From positions 16,867 through 59,852 of the forward strand of contig DDXG01000184.1 in the NCBI GenBank assembly GCA_002347125.1: DNA of 42,986 bases, in the 5' to 3' direction. Each line of letters opens with the position of its first letter. Positions within the stretch are counted from its first letter, which is position 1. Origin of the DNA: Phycisphaerales bacterium UBA2266 (lineage in GTDB: Bacteria; Planctomycetota; Phycisphaerae; Sedimentisphaerales; Anaerobacaceae). A program made the translations under genes and the position numbers. The notes beneath the pieces are model-generated. The model saw only the letters and a list, made by a program, of their open reading frames with translations. It was not told where the DNA came from and did no database searches. Positions 1 to 9,900 of the stretch are shown here, one piece after another.

Positions 1-591
1 CTGCACGTCGTGGACCTCGAAGGCGCCAAGGCGGGCCGCCCGGTGAACACCGCCGCCATCGCCGCCATTACCGGGCTCGGCCGCCTCAAGGTGGAGGTCG
101 GCGGCGGCCTGCGGGATGAGTCGGCCATCGCCGAGCTGCTGGGCATGGGCGTCGATCGCGTCATCATCGGCACCCGCGCCGTGCAGGATTTCGCCTGGTT
201 CAGCAAAATGACCGAGACGTTCCCCGGCCGCATCGTCCTGGGCATCGACGCCCGAGGCGCCAACGTCGCCACGCACGGCTGGCTCCAGGACAGCACGCTC
301 ACAGTCCTCGAATTCGCCGCCAGGGCCGACCCACTGCCGCTGGCCGCCATCATCTACACCGATATCAGCAAGGACGGCATGCTCTGCGGGCCCAACATCG
401 AGCGGACCGCGGAACTGGCCGCCGCCGTCAAGACCCCCGTCGTCGCCTCCGGCGGCGTCCACACCATCGACGACATCCGCCTTCTGCTGGATACCGGCGT
501 CGCCGCCGCCATCGCCGGCCGCAGCCTCTACGAGGGCACGCTCGACCTGGCCGAGGCCCTTGCCGTCGCCCAAGGCAGGCGACACTCATGA
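1..591 (+). CDS. hisA: HisA, phosphoribosylformimino-AICAR-ribotide isomerase (5' truncated by window edge)
   Basis: This cytoplasmic TIM-barrel enzyme carries out the Amadori-type isomerisation of ProFAR to PRFAR in histidine biosynthesis. The reading frame is already open at base 1. The first visible residues (LHVVDLEGAKAGRPVN) match the family at about residue 46, so roughly 45 residues, including the first catalytic Asp, lie outside the window. The visible 196 residues give the expected total of about 240. Family hallmarks are VEVGGGLRDE, the second catalytic Asp in YTDISKDGM, and the phosphate-binding VVASGGVHTIDDI followed by AGRSLYEGT. It ends without a clear terminator before a short tandem repeat. 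HisA and PriA cannot be separated without the missing N-terminus, but HisA is the ordinary reading. Confidence 0.95.
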   Translation: MHVVDLEGAKAGRPVNTAAIAAITGLGRLKVEVGGGLRDESAIAELLGMGVDRVIIGTRAVQDFAWFSKMTETFPGRIVLGIDARGANVATHGWLQDSTLTVLEFAARADPLPLAAIIYTDISKDGMLCGPNIERTAELAAAVKTPVVASGGVHTIDDIRLLLDTGVAAAIAGRSLYEGTLDLAEALAVAQGRRHS

Positions 592-623
592 CAGGAAAGG
601 CGCCAAGCCCGTACAGTCCTGCG

Positions 624-672
624 TCGTGAGTGATGTGTCGTGAGTCGTGAGTCGTGAGTCGTGGGTCGTGGG
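624..672. repeat. Seven-unit 7-bp tandem repeat (TCGTGAG/TCGTGGG)
   Basis: Seven contiguous heptamers are visible: TCGTGAG, a degenerate unit TGATGTG, three more TCGTGAG, then two TCGTGGG. The array lies between the convergent hisA and the downstream end of the leftward propeller gene. It looks like slippage-generated DNA with no coding role. Confidence 0.85.
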
Positions 673-679
673 TCGCTCC

Positions 680-2233
680 TCAGGGATCGCGCGGACGCCA
701 GAACTCCGGTGTGCTGTCGACCTTCGGCGTGGCCGCCGTCAGGGCATCGACCTTGAATCGCTCGCCTTCTCGCACGGCCCGCACAAAGGCCGCGTTCGGC
801 GTTGTCACCGGTCCCGTAATGAACTCCGGCAGGTTGTACACCTTGAGATACCCATCGTAGTAGCCGGGGTCCTTCTGGGGCATGATGAACGGTTTGCTCG
901 TCTTGCCGCTTTCGTCGAGCCGGGCGATATACAGCCGCGTGAACACCCCATTGTCGCGCTTGGAACTGAAGATGATCCACCGCCCGTTCGATGAGATGGA
1001 GTGCCACGAATCCGTTCGATCGCTGTTGCAGTCGAGCCTCTCATACCGCCCGGTGGCCGGGTCCACGAGGTAGAGGTCGCTTTCCGGGCGATAGATGGGA
1101 AAGCAACTGTAGTCGCACATCGTCACTATGATAAACCGCCCATCCGGTGTCAAACGCGGCGACAGGATGCTCTTGCCCGTCTGCTCGGCCGACAGCACCA
1201 TCTCGACCGGACCCCATGCATCGCTATCCATGTCGTAGGCCGCGCGAACCAGGTCATAACGAACCTCCCGAAAACGCTCCGGCGGCACGGTCTTGTCGTC
1301 CGTCCACAGCTTGGCGGCGCTGATGAAGTACAGATACCGTCCATCCGGGCTCCAGACGGGCATGGTCTCCAGGCGCTCCTTATCGGCCCCCGGCGCGACC
1401 GTTTGCAGGCGGTGGTTCTCGACTCGATAGTAGCCCAGCAGCGAGTCCATCTCGATGACATCCCGCACCTCCATCGCCGCCGTATGGAAGAACATCCGCA
1501 CGTCATACCGCGAGAACGCCGCCAGCTTGCCCGATGGATGCCACGCCGTATCGCCGAACGGCATACCTATGGCGTGGACCCGGCCGCTATCGGCCAGCAG
1601 CGTGATGTTCCCATGCTGCATACTCCGCACGCCCAGGAGCATCCGGTTCGGGTCATTCGAGCGGAAGCTGTGGCAGTTCAGGCACCCGCGGTCGTACTGG
1701 CGGCCGTGCAGGATGAGCGACTGCTCATACGTCTCGAGGTTCCGCTGATAGATGCCCAGATCGCTGTAGAAGTTGTACACGGGCCTCAGCAGCCGGTAGG
1801 CCACGTGGCTGTCGATAGGCTCCTCGGCCACGGCTATCTGAAATCCGGGGTATTGCCGCCAGCGGCCGTCCTTGTCGGCCGTGAGGATGTCAACACCGAT
1901 TTGCCCGCCCCTGGCCGCCGCCAGCAGCGCACGCCAGCGATCCATCGGCAGGATGACATCCGCCGACCTGCCCTGCACGTCAATCCTCGGCGAGCCGCCC
2001 GCCGGGGCCAGCCGAACACGATAACGGGCCGCCTGCTCGCGGATACGGAAGTTCAACGGGGCGATATTGGGTGGAATCGTCACGTCGTTGTAGTCCGGAT
2101 GAATCCACGCCGGACGATCCACCTGCTCCAGGTGCTCCGGCAGGCCCGAAGCCGAGTCTCCTGCCCAAACCCACACTATCGGGATCAGGACCGCGGCACT
2201 GACGAACGCGATGTAAACGGCGAGCCGTCTCAT
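680..2233 (-). CDS. Membrane-anchored PD40 propeller protein with one c-type haem motif
   Basis: The protein has 517 residues. An N-terminal hydrophobic segment (about residues 4-24) should act as signal or anchor, placing the rest outside the cytoplasm. A CxxCH motif, CLNCHSF, at residues 184-188 is a covalent haem c site. After it come PD40/TolB-like propeller blades, seen as WHPSGKLAAFSRYD, WSPDGRYLYFIS, LTPDGRFIIVT and SSNGRWIIFSSKR. The same architecture, including IPPNIAP near the N-terminus and the WHSxSxNGRWxxFSSK segment, recurs in the genes at 4521 and 10152, but this copy lacks the TPR tail. Its start overlaps the stop of the upstream membrane protein by 4 bases (ATGA), so the two are translationally coupled. 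The domain reading is secure; the role (electron transfer, haem sensing or binding scaffold) is unknown. Confidence 0.85.
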   Translation of the reverse strand: MRRLAVYIAFVSAAVLIPIVWVWAGDSASGLPEHLEQVDRPAWIHPDYNDVTIPPNIAPLNFRIREQAARYRVRLAPAGGSPRIDVQGRSADVILPMDRWRALLAAARGGQIGVDILTADKDGRWRQYPGFQIAVAEEPIDSHVAYRLLRPVYNFYSDLGIYQRNLETYEQSLILHGRQYDRGCLNCHSFRSNDPNRMLLGVRSMQHGNITLLADSGRVHAIGMPFGDTAWHPSGKLAAFSRYDVRMFFHTAAMEVRDVIEMDSLLGYYRVENHRLQTVAPGADKERLETMPVWSPDGRYLYFISAAKLWTDDKTVPPERFREVRYDLVRAAYDMDSDAWGPVEMVLSAEQTGKSILSPRLTPDGRFIIVTMCDYSCFPIYRPESDLYLVDPATGRYERLDCNSDRTDSWHSISSNGRWIIFSSKRDNGVFTRLYIARLDESGKTSKPFIMPQKDPGYYDGYLKVYNLPEFITGPVTTPNAAFVRAVREGERFKVDALTAATPKVDSTPEFWRPRDP

Positions 2234-4131
2234 CTGTTCGCCCCTGCCCCCGATACGTTGAACCTGTAGTAGAAGAAGTAACTGTCGCCGAAATCCGCCG
2301 CCATCGCCCCCATGGCCGTGCCCTTGTCGCCGCCCAGCCGCTTGAGCACGGCCGTGAACTCGTTGTACCGCTGCACGGTCTGTGGCGACATCTGCATGCC
2401 GAACAGCGGAACCTGCCGCCTCGTCATACTGCTGTAAATCATCACGGCCTCTTCGATGTGCGTTGGAATCCTGCGATAACCCAGTTCGCCCAGCCGCCCG
2501 ACGCCCGCGGCCACCTTCTCCAATTGCCGCGTCAGCAGATAGTACGCCATCAGATACTCGAAGGCCGCCTTGTTGCCCGCGTTCGACGACAGCATCCCCT
2601 GGAGAATGAACTGCTCATCCTCGACGCCATAGGGGTGATCCTGGCCCCACATGTTGGCCTTCATCGCCCGCACCCAAGGCTGGCCGGTCATCTCGGCGTC
2701 TTTGTCCAGCATCGCCAGTTGTGCCCGCCCCCGATTGTGGTGCACCACGTCTCTGGCAAGGGCCGTGTACAGCACCCGCGCTGCCTCCGGTTGGCCCTTG
2801 GCGGCATGAATCGTCGCCAGAAGCTCCAGCACCCACGGACACGGCCCCTGCTCCTCCAGCGCCTCGTATCCCATCCGCTGGGCGAGATTCAGATGCCCCA
2901 GTTCGGCGCTGCACTGGCCCAGCAGGGCAAACTTGGCTCTGCTGTTGGGCACATCGGCCGTCAGAAGCAGTAATGCGGGCCGACCCTGAGGCAGGCAGAA
3001 CATCCGCTCGGTCAGAGTCCCCAATCGGCACAGCGCCCGGTTCGCCAGGTGGTTGCAGTAGAAGTCGTATTGGCCCAGAGGGATCCGCCGTATCGCCTCC
3101 ACGCAGTCGGCCCATCGTTCGTTGCGGGCGTTGTGCAGGGCCTCAAAGAGCCGCTTGCGATGAACCTGCGGACTGAGCAGCACGACCGCGGCCACAAGCC
3201 CGACGGCCAGCACGCGTTCGGCCGCCCGGCCGGGTCCCAGCCGCCGAAGCCATCCCTGTTTCGGCCCGGCGCCTCTGCCCCCCTGCTTCTTGGGTTGCCC
3301 GGCATCGACCTTATGGCCCCATCGAGCCGCAACCACCGACCCAACAACCAACACCGGCCCCCACGCAAAAAGGCCAGCGGCCGCCGCCCGGACGACGGCA
3401 TCCGTGGCGAATGCCTCCCCGGCAAACGGTGTGAGCCTCAGGAATGCCTGCCCGCCAGTCAGCACAGCCAGCCATACCCCCCCCACCCACACTGCCGCCG
3501 GGGTAACAACCGCCGGAACAAGTCCGGCCATCCAACAACGCCCAGCCAGGGCGATGTAAAGACTGACGGTCAGGGCAAAGACCATCGCCGCCCCGCCCGC
3601 CGCTTGCCATAGCAGCCCTGCCAGTACGGCCGATGCGATAGCCGCCACCCAGGGTCGCCGCCCGGCCACCCGGCACATAAGCACCGCCGCCCATACCCCC
3701 AGCGCCAGTCCAACCAGCACATCCAGCACCATCACGTACCGGTTGTGAATCGCCACAACCGCCAGAGGCGGCGCCAGCAGTATCGGCCACGGCGTATGCC
3801 GCCCCTCCCGGCACAAAGCCGCCAGCCGTTCGAAACCAGCCCCCAGCAGCAAAGCCAAGACCGCGACAACGACCCCGCCGACCCACGGATAGTAGTATAG
3901 CTGCGCCAGTATCGCCGCCAGATACGACGCCGCCCCCCCGGGATGCCCCAGGGTCTCGGCCAGGGTCCCAGTCGGCAAAGCCGGGTAGTCGATGAACACG
4001 CCATAGGCACTATAGATCAGGGGTGGGCGGATGACCAGGGCGGCATATACCGTGATCGCAACGGCAACGGCCGCGACGGCCAATACCCGCCCGATGGCAT
4101 GCCATGCCGGCTTGTTTGAAGGTGTCTGCAT
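2230..4131 (-). CDS. Polytopic membrane protein with C-terminal helical-repeat domain (possibly DUF6057-like)
   Basis: The protein has 633 residues. The first ~330 contain about nine or ten hydrophobic helices, beginning at residues 12-34. The remaining ~300 residues are soluble and helix-rich with TPR-like spacing, for example around LEEQGPCPWVLELLATIHAA and AARVLYTALARD. The overall shape and the conserved-looking FIDYPALPTGTL after the first helix recall the DUF6057 membrane proteins of Bacteroidota, but this is from memory and unverified. It is the first gene of a leftward pair with the haem-propeller protein and is divergent from the larger propeller/TPR cluster. A plausible job is to anchor or assemble the propeller partners at the membrane. 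No catalytic motif was recognised. Confidence 0.75.
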   Translation of the reverse strand: MQTPSNKPAWHAIGRVLAVAAVAVAITVYAALVIRPPLIYSAYGVFIDYPALPTGTLAETLGHPGGAASYLAAILAQLYYYPWVGGVVVAVLALLLGAGFERLAALCREGRHTPWPILLAPPLAVVAIHNRYVMVLDVLVGLALGVWAAVLMCRVAGRRPWVAAIASAVLAGLLWQAAGGAAMVFALTVSLYIALAGRCWMAGLVPAVVTPAAVWVGGVWLAVLTGGQAFLRLTPFAGEAFATDAVVRAAAAGLFAWGPVLVVGSVVAARWGHKVDAGQPKKQGGRGAGPKQGWLRRLGPGRAAERVLAVGLVAAVVLLSPQVHRKRLFEALHNARNERWADCVEAIRRIPLGQYDFYCNHLANRALCRLGTLTERMFCLPQGRPALLLLTADVPNSRAKFALLGQCSAELGHLNLAQRMGYEALEEQGPCPWVLELLATIHAAKGQPEAARVLYTALARDVVHHNRGRAQLAMLDKDAEMTGQPWVRAMKANMWGQDHPYGVEDEQFILQGMLSSNAGNKAAFEYLMAYYLLTRQLEKVAAGVGRLGELGYRRIPTHIEEAVMIYSSMTRRQVPLFGMQMSPQTVQRYNEFTAVLKRLGGDKGTAMGAMAADFGDSYFFYYRFNVSGAGANR

Positions 4132-4520
4132 TGTTGAATCCGACTCTGCCGCCGAGGATGCGAACGGCCCCGGGCGCCGGTCAAACCTCTGCCATTGAGC
4201 GAATGTTCGAGCAGAGGCTTCTGTACCGCGATTTTAGCATGGAAGGGGCGCCCAATACAGTTTTTTGCCGTCATCCCCGCGTGACGGCCCGGAGGACCTG
4301 GCCGGACTTACGGAAATGTAATGGTTGACAAAAGCAGGGCCGATAATTACAATGGGAGGCACAGATAGTATGGAAACGTCGGTACAGTAACGGAGTTGTG
4401 TTTGGTTCCCTTTTTCAGGGGTCGTTCGGCGGTCATCACGGTTGTCTTGCTCGGATCGGCGCTGCGAGGTGCGCCTCCAGTGTAGGCCATTCGCCGACGG
4501 CCTGAGAGTCAGGCTGTGCC
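4132..4520. other. 389-bp divergent intergenic region
   Basis: This gap separates the leftward membrane-protein gene from the rightward propeller cluster. It holds a near-consensus rightward promoter at 4325-4353. Just after it is a purine-rich GGGAGG and a six-codon open frame at 4370-4390. A short hairpin with 6-bp arms (4500-4514) lies immediately before the ATG at 4521. A weak inverted repeat with 7-bp arms spans 4186-4217. I saw no convincing leftward promoter and no other gene. Confidence 0.6.
4325..4353 (+). promoter_or_regulatory. Sigma-70-type promoter for the propeller/TPR cluster
   Basis: A perfect TTGACA at 4325-4330, a 17-bp spacer and TACAAT at 4348-4353 form a near-consensus housekeeping promoter. 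The predicted transcript begins near 4360 and has a leader of about 160 bases before the ATG at 4521. Confidence 0.7.
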
Positions 4521-6896
4521 ATGCGAAGGTCTGATGCGGGCAGGTTGCTCGCCGTAGTGGTCGTGGCGGCAGTGGTCGTCAGCGGCGCCTGGGTCCTCAG
4601 GATGCTCGTGCGCGATGTCGAGCTGTCCGTTGAGGACATCGTCGCGGCGTTCGATCCCAATGCCATGCCCGAAGGGCTGGAGGTTGCCTACCCGCGAGAC
4701 GGCACGCTGTTTCCCCCCGAAATCGTTGCCCCCACCTTCCGATGGCGGAGCGGGGGCTCGCAGGCGTGGCTTGTCGATGTGAATCTTGGACCGTCGGCTG
4801 TCGTGCAGGCCGTCTGCTACAGTCCGCGGTGGAAGCCGTCGGCCGATGTCTGGGAGCATATTAAGAGCCGCTGTGTAGACCGCAGCGCCGTAGTCACCAT
4901 CATAGGCGTTACGCTAACGCGGCCCCCCAGGATAGTCGCCGGCGCCCGCTTCGCCATTCGCACCAGCGGCGACAGAGTTGATGCTCCGATCTTCTATCGC
5001 GAGGTCAATCTGCCCTTCATTGACGCCGTCAAGGACCCATCGATGATCCGCTGGCGATTCGGGTCCATTGCCGATGAACAGGCGCCGCCCATCGTCCTGA
5101 CCGGCCTGCCCGTCTGCGGCAGCTGTCATTCCTTCAGTGCCGACGGCACGCTCCTGGGCATGGACGTGGACTACTCCAACGACAAGGGCTCGTATGCTAT
5201 TGCCGACGTCAACGAGGAGATGGTGCTGACCGACGACGCCATCATCACCTGGAGCGACTACCGGCGCAGCGATGGCGTCGAGACATTCGGCCTGCTCAGC
5301 CAGGTCTCCCCCGACGGCCGTTATGTTATCAGCACCGTCAAGGACAAGTCGGTCTTCGTCCCTCGGCCGGACCTGGCGTTCTCCCAGTTGTTCTTCCCGT
5401 TCCAGGGCATCCTCTGCGTCTACGACCGCCAAACCGGCGCCTTCGCCTCCCTGCCTGGGGCCGACGACCCCAATTACGTCCAGAGCAACGCCACCTGGAG
5501 CCCCGACGGCCAAACCCTCGTCTTCGCCCGCTCCAGGTCCTACGAACTGAATACACCCGTCACGCGCGGCAAGGTCCTGCTGAGCCCGGAGGACTGTAAC
5601 GAGTTTCTCCGCGACGGCAAGCCGTTCCTGTTCGACCTTTACCGCATTGAATTCAACGACGGCGCCGGCGGCATCCCGCAGCCGCTCAAGGGCGCCTCGG
5701 ACAACGCCAAGAGCAATTTCTTCCCGAAGTACTCGCCGGACGGCCGATGGATCGTCTTCTGCCGGGCCACCAGCTACATGCTCCTGCAGCCCGACAGCGA
5801 ACTGTACATCATCCCGGCCGAAGGCGGTGTCGCCCGCCGTCTCGAATGCAACACCGACCGCATGAACTCATGGCACAGCTTCAGCCCCAACGGCCGCTGG
5901 CTCGTCTTCTCCTCCAAGCACAACACCCCCTATACGCAACTGTTCCTGGCGCACATCGACGAACAGGGCCGCAGCAGCCCGCCGGTGCTCCTGGAGCACT
6001 TCACCGCGGCGGATCGCGCCGCCAACATCCCCGAATTCGTCAACACCCGCGCTACCGCCATCCGCCACATCCGGGAGTCCTTCCTCGACAGCTACTCCTA
6101 CGTCCGGGCCGCCAGGGAATTCCTGCGGGCCGCCGATTATGACGCCGCGGCCGAGGCCCTCAAAAAGGCGCTACGTCTGGATCCGGGCAACTGCGAGGCG
6201 CGTTTCCACACCGCCCATATCTGCGAGCGTCGCGGCGATTTGGAGGAGGCCGCCTCGCACCTGATGGAGGTCATCCGTCTGGACCCGAACTACCCCGATG
6301 CGCACTACAATCTGGGCCTGGCGATGCTGCGCCTCAGCCGTCTCGACGAGGCCGTCGGATACCTCCGGCAGGCCGTTGCCGCCGATCCGAACCGGCCCGC
6401 GACGCACACCAATCTCGGCGCCGCGCTGCTGATGCGCGGTGAGTCCGACGCCGCGATTACCGCCCTCAATGAGGCCGTCCGCCTGGACCCCAACTACGCC
6501 GATGCATGGCACAATCTGGGCCAAGCAATGCTCCAGCGCAAGCAAAGGCCGCAGGCCATCACCTGCTGGCTGAAGGTGTTGGCGCTGCGGCCCAACGACG
6601 TCCATACCCACCATCACGTCGCCACCGTCCTTGCGATGGAAGGCAACGCAACAGCCGCGGCCGAGCACTATGACAAGGCCGTTGGCCTCGATTCGAGTAT
6701 TGACAAATCCCCCATCTTGCCTCAGATTATAGCAGCCAAGTTCGCCGAGCAGCGGCGATTCAGCGAGGCCGCCAGATACGAGGCCCGGGCGCTGAGGATC
6801 GCCAAGGCCGCCGGCGACGAGGCCTTCGTGAAAAGCAGCGCTCAGCGGCTGGAGACGTACCGAAAGTTGAGCGGCTCAGCCGCCGGCGGGCAGTAA
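4521..6896 (+). CDS. Haem c (CxxCH) PD40 propeller protein with C-terminal TPR array, copy 1
   Basis: The protein has 791 residues. A hydrophobic stretch at about residues 9-28 acts as signal or anchor. A domain beginning near LFPPEIVAPTFRWR follows. The single haem c motif CGSCHSF lies at residues 199-203, then come propeller blades (VSPDGRYVISTVKDKS, WSPDGQTLVFARS, YSPDGRWIVFCRATS, SPNGRWLVFSSKH). From about residue 525 to the end are six or seven TPR units with typical DPNYPDAHYNLG spacing. The closest relative in the window is the gene at 10152, which is nearly collinear; the two flank the MFS/spermidine-synthase-like fusion. The small hairpin before the ATG leaves no obvious ribosome binding site, but the N-terminus matches the paralogue. 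The domains suggest an extracytoplasmic haem protein that docks partners through its TPRs; substrate and partners are unknown. Confidence 0.88.
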   Translation: MRRSDAGRLLAVVVVAAVVVSGAWVLRMLVRDVELSVEDIVAAFDPNAMPEGLEVAYPRDGTLFPPEIVAPTFRWRSGGSQAWLVDVNLGPSAVVQAVCYSPRWKPSADVWEHIKSRCVDRSAVVTIIGVTLTRPPRIVAGARFAIRTSGDRVDAPIFYREVNLPFIDAVKDPSMIRWRFGSIADEQAPPIVLTGLPVCGSCHSFSADGTLLGMDVDYSNDKGSYAIADVNEEMVLTDDAIITWSDYRRSDGVETFGLLSQVSPDGRYVISTVKDKSVFVPRPDLAFSQLFFPFQGILCVYDRQTGAFASLPGADDPNYVQSNATWSPDGQTLVFARSRSYELNTPVTRGKVLLSPEDCNEFLRDGKPFLFDLYRIEFNDGAGGIPQPLKGASDNAKSNFFPKYSPDGRWIVFCRATSYMLLQPDSELYIIPAEGGVARRLECNTDRMNSWHSFSPNGRWLVFSSKHNTPYTQLFLAHIDEQGRSSPPVLLEHFTAADRAANIPEFVNTRATAIRHIRESFLDSYSYVRAAREFLRAADYDAAAEALKKALRLDPGNCEARFHTAHICERRGDLEEAASHLMEVIRLDPNYPDAHYNLGLAMLRLSRLDEAVGYLRQAVAADPNRPATHTNLGAALLMRGESDAAITALNEAVRLDPNYADAWHNLGQAMLQRKQRPQAITCWLKVLALRPNDVHTHHHVATVLAMEGNATAAAEHYDKAVGLDSSIDKSPILPQIIAAKFAEQRRFSEAARYEARALRIAKAAGDEAFVKSSAQRLETYRKLSGSAAGGQ

Positions 6897-6937
6897 CCGG
6901 CCCGCGGGCAAGATGAAGAAGGAAGGCAACAACGCGC

Positions 6938-9900
6938 ATGGCCCATCGCAGGAATCGCCGCGCCAAAACCAAGACCGCCGGTCGCGCGACCGGCGTCGTG
7001 CTTATTATGGCGATCTACTTCTGCTCGGGGGCCTGCTCTCTCATCGACGAGGTCGTCTGGGCCCGCCTTCTGAAGCTTACCCTCGGCAACACCGTTTACG
7101 CATCGAGCATCGTAGTCTCAGTCTTCATGGCCGGCCTGGCCTTGGGGGCCCTGATCATGGGCCGCTTCGCCGACCGGGTCAGACATCGCCTGCGCCTCTA
7201 TGCCATGCTTGAGCTGTGCGCGACGGTCGCGGCCGTGCTGATGCCCGCGGCGCTGCGAATGGCCGACAGCCTCTATCGCTGGTACTTCATCACCGCGAAT
7301 CCATCCCCCGGCACACTGCTGGGTCTTCAGGTAGCCATCTCGACCCTGCTTCTGCTGGCGCCGACCATGCTCATGGGAAGCACGCTGCCCCTGCTGGGTC
7401 GGTTCGTCACGGATATGGAGGATCGTGTCGGCCACATGGTGGGTCGTCTCTACGCGATCAACATGCTCGGAGCGGCCCTCGGCTGCTTCCTTGCCGGATT
7501 CGTTCTGATCCAACTCGTCGGCGTAATGGGCGCTCTCTACGCCGCGGCCGGACTCAATGTCTTCGTCGCCGCCGGGGGCTGGTGGCTGTCGCGGTCGCAC
7601 GACACACCCGCCAAAGCCGTCGAACCGGCCCCGGCCGCCTTGGCCGCTCTGACGCCCGCACGAACACCCAAGAGGGCATACGTCCTGATGGCGGCATTCT
7701 TCGCCAGCGGCCTGATCAGTATCGGGCTGGAACTGATCTGGATGCGAAGCATCGTGGTGCCGCTGGGGGGCTTCACCTATGTCTTTTCCGCCGTGCTGAC
7801 CGTTTACCTCCTCGGCAATGTCATCGGGGCGGGGATCGGTAGCCGCCTTGCCCGCCGCTTGCGGAATCCCGCCGTGGCCTTCGGCGTCAGTCTTGGCTTA
7901 CTCGCTATCACGGCGATCTTCTATATCCCGTGGTTCCGCTGGTGGTTTGTGCTCCTGCAGAAGGCCCCTGGTGTCCGCGACGCCTTTGCCGGAGCCGTCG
8001 CTCAAGAAAGCCTGCGCAAGGGCTTGCTCCCGATCATCCATAGTCTGGCCCTGTTCATGCTCCCGTCGATTGCTATGGGCGTGGGATTTCCGCTGGCGTT
8101 GCAGGCATGGGCGCATGTGAGGCATAGCGTCGGGCGGACCACCGGCGTCGTCTACGGCGTCAACACCCTCGGCGCCGTCGTCGGAGGCCTCGTCACCGGC
8201 TTCGTCCTGATCCCGATGCTGGGAGTGCAGCGGTCCACGCTGGTGCTCGGGCTGGCCGGGCTATGGCTCGGCGGGCTGATGATCCGCGTGTTCTACACGG
8301 GTCCGGCGGGCCTGCTGCGAACCGGAGCGCCCGCGGCCGTCGTGCTGGCCTCGCTGGCGGCCGTCTATGTGCCGGCGGACCTCTTTCGCCGCACCCTGGC
8401 CGACACCTACGGCGGCGAGATCCTTGAAGTCCGCGAAGGCGCCTCCGCCACGGTGGCCGTTGTCCGGCATCCCGACGGCGCGCTGGGTATGGCCATCGAC
8501 AACATCGAAATGGCCGGCGACGGCATCCACCGCTCGGCTCAGCAGACCCTCGGACACCTGCCGGTCCTCCTGCACGGCAACGCCAAGCAGGTGCTCAGTT
8601 TCGGCTTTGGCTGCGGAGAGACAACACGGTGCCTGGCGCAGCACGGCCTCGAACAGCTTGATTGCGTCGAGATCGCCCCCGAGGTCACGCAGATGGCCCT
8701 GAAGTACTTCCGGCACATCAATCTCGGCGACGCCCTGGCCTCCAGGGTCCGCATGATTCACATGGACGGCAAGAACTACCTCCATCTGACGGACCGCCGT
8801 TACGACGTCATTATTAACGACTCCAACGTCCACTCCACCGCGGACAGCGCCCCGCTGTTCACCCGCGAGCACTTCCGAACCGCCCTGGAGCACCTCAACA
8901 GCGGCGGCCTCTTCATTACGAAGATCCATCTGCGCGGCTATCCACAGTCGCATCTGCACAGCATCCTCGGCACGTTCATGGAAGTGTTTCCGCATGTGAC
9001 CGTATGGTTCCCCGTGCATCGGCCCTTCGTGTTCTGTTACCTCGTCGGTTCGCGGGAGCCGCAACTGTTCTCACCGGCCCGCATCGACGCGGAACTGGCC
9101 AAGCATGATGTAAGGACCTGCATCGAATACCTGCACCTGGCGTCGAGTCAGGAGGTACTGAGTTGGTACATCGGCGACAAGAACGACTTCGCCCGCTACA
9201 TCGGCGACTACGTCGTCAACAGCGACCGCCGCCCGTTCATCGAGTTCAACCTCGACGCCGACAGGATGGAGATGCCCGACTATTTCCCGCAGATGATCGA
9301 GACAGTGCGTCGCGGCTCCGTCCGCGGCCACATCGAGTGGGCCGGCCTCTCGGCCGAACAACGCAAGAGCTGGGAACAGCAGTTCGCCGTTGAAGAATAT
9401 GTCGCGTCCCTGGTGCTCAAGGCCCACGGCGAGGCCGAATGGACGAACAAGCTGGTCTACGCGCATCTGGGCCTAAGACAGATAGCGGATCATCGCGCAC
9501 TGCTGGACATGCAGGCCGATTGCATCACCGCCGTCCAACGGGCGATAGCCGCCGGCGCCGTCGCCGGGGACGCCGTGCTGGGCCATGTGGACGGCCTGCT
9601 GGCGAAGTTCCCCGATATGGGCGCCGCCTGGCTGATTCGCTCGCTCATCCTCCGTGGCCGCAACGACCTCAGCGGCGCCGCACAGGCCGGGGCCAAAGCG
9701 GTCGAGCTGATGCCGTTCAGCCCCGACGCCCGCGTCAATATGGGCGTCATGCTCGCCTACGTGGGCAAGCTCGAACAGTCCGTTGAGTACCTGTCCAAAG
9801 CCCTTGGACTCGACGCCGAGCATCCCCAGGCACACTACGCCCTGGCCATCGCCCTGGGCGACCTGAACCGCATGGCCGAGGCGGTTGAACACTATGAGAA

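Noticed and set aside
624..672. Possible CRISPR-like array
   Set aside because: Units are 7 bp with no spacers; a simple tandem repeat.
1001..2269. 422-codon plus-strand open frame over the first propeller gene
   Set aside because: Shadow of the leftward haem-propeller gene, which has the CxxCH and PD40 motifs.
4370..4390. Six-codon leader open frame after the rightward promoter
   Set aside because: Has a GGGAGG before it but is too short to separate from chance; kept only as a note in the intergenic entry.
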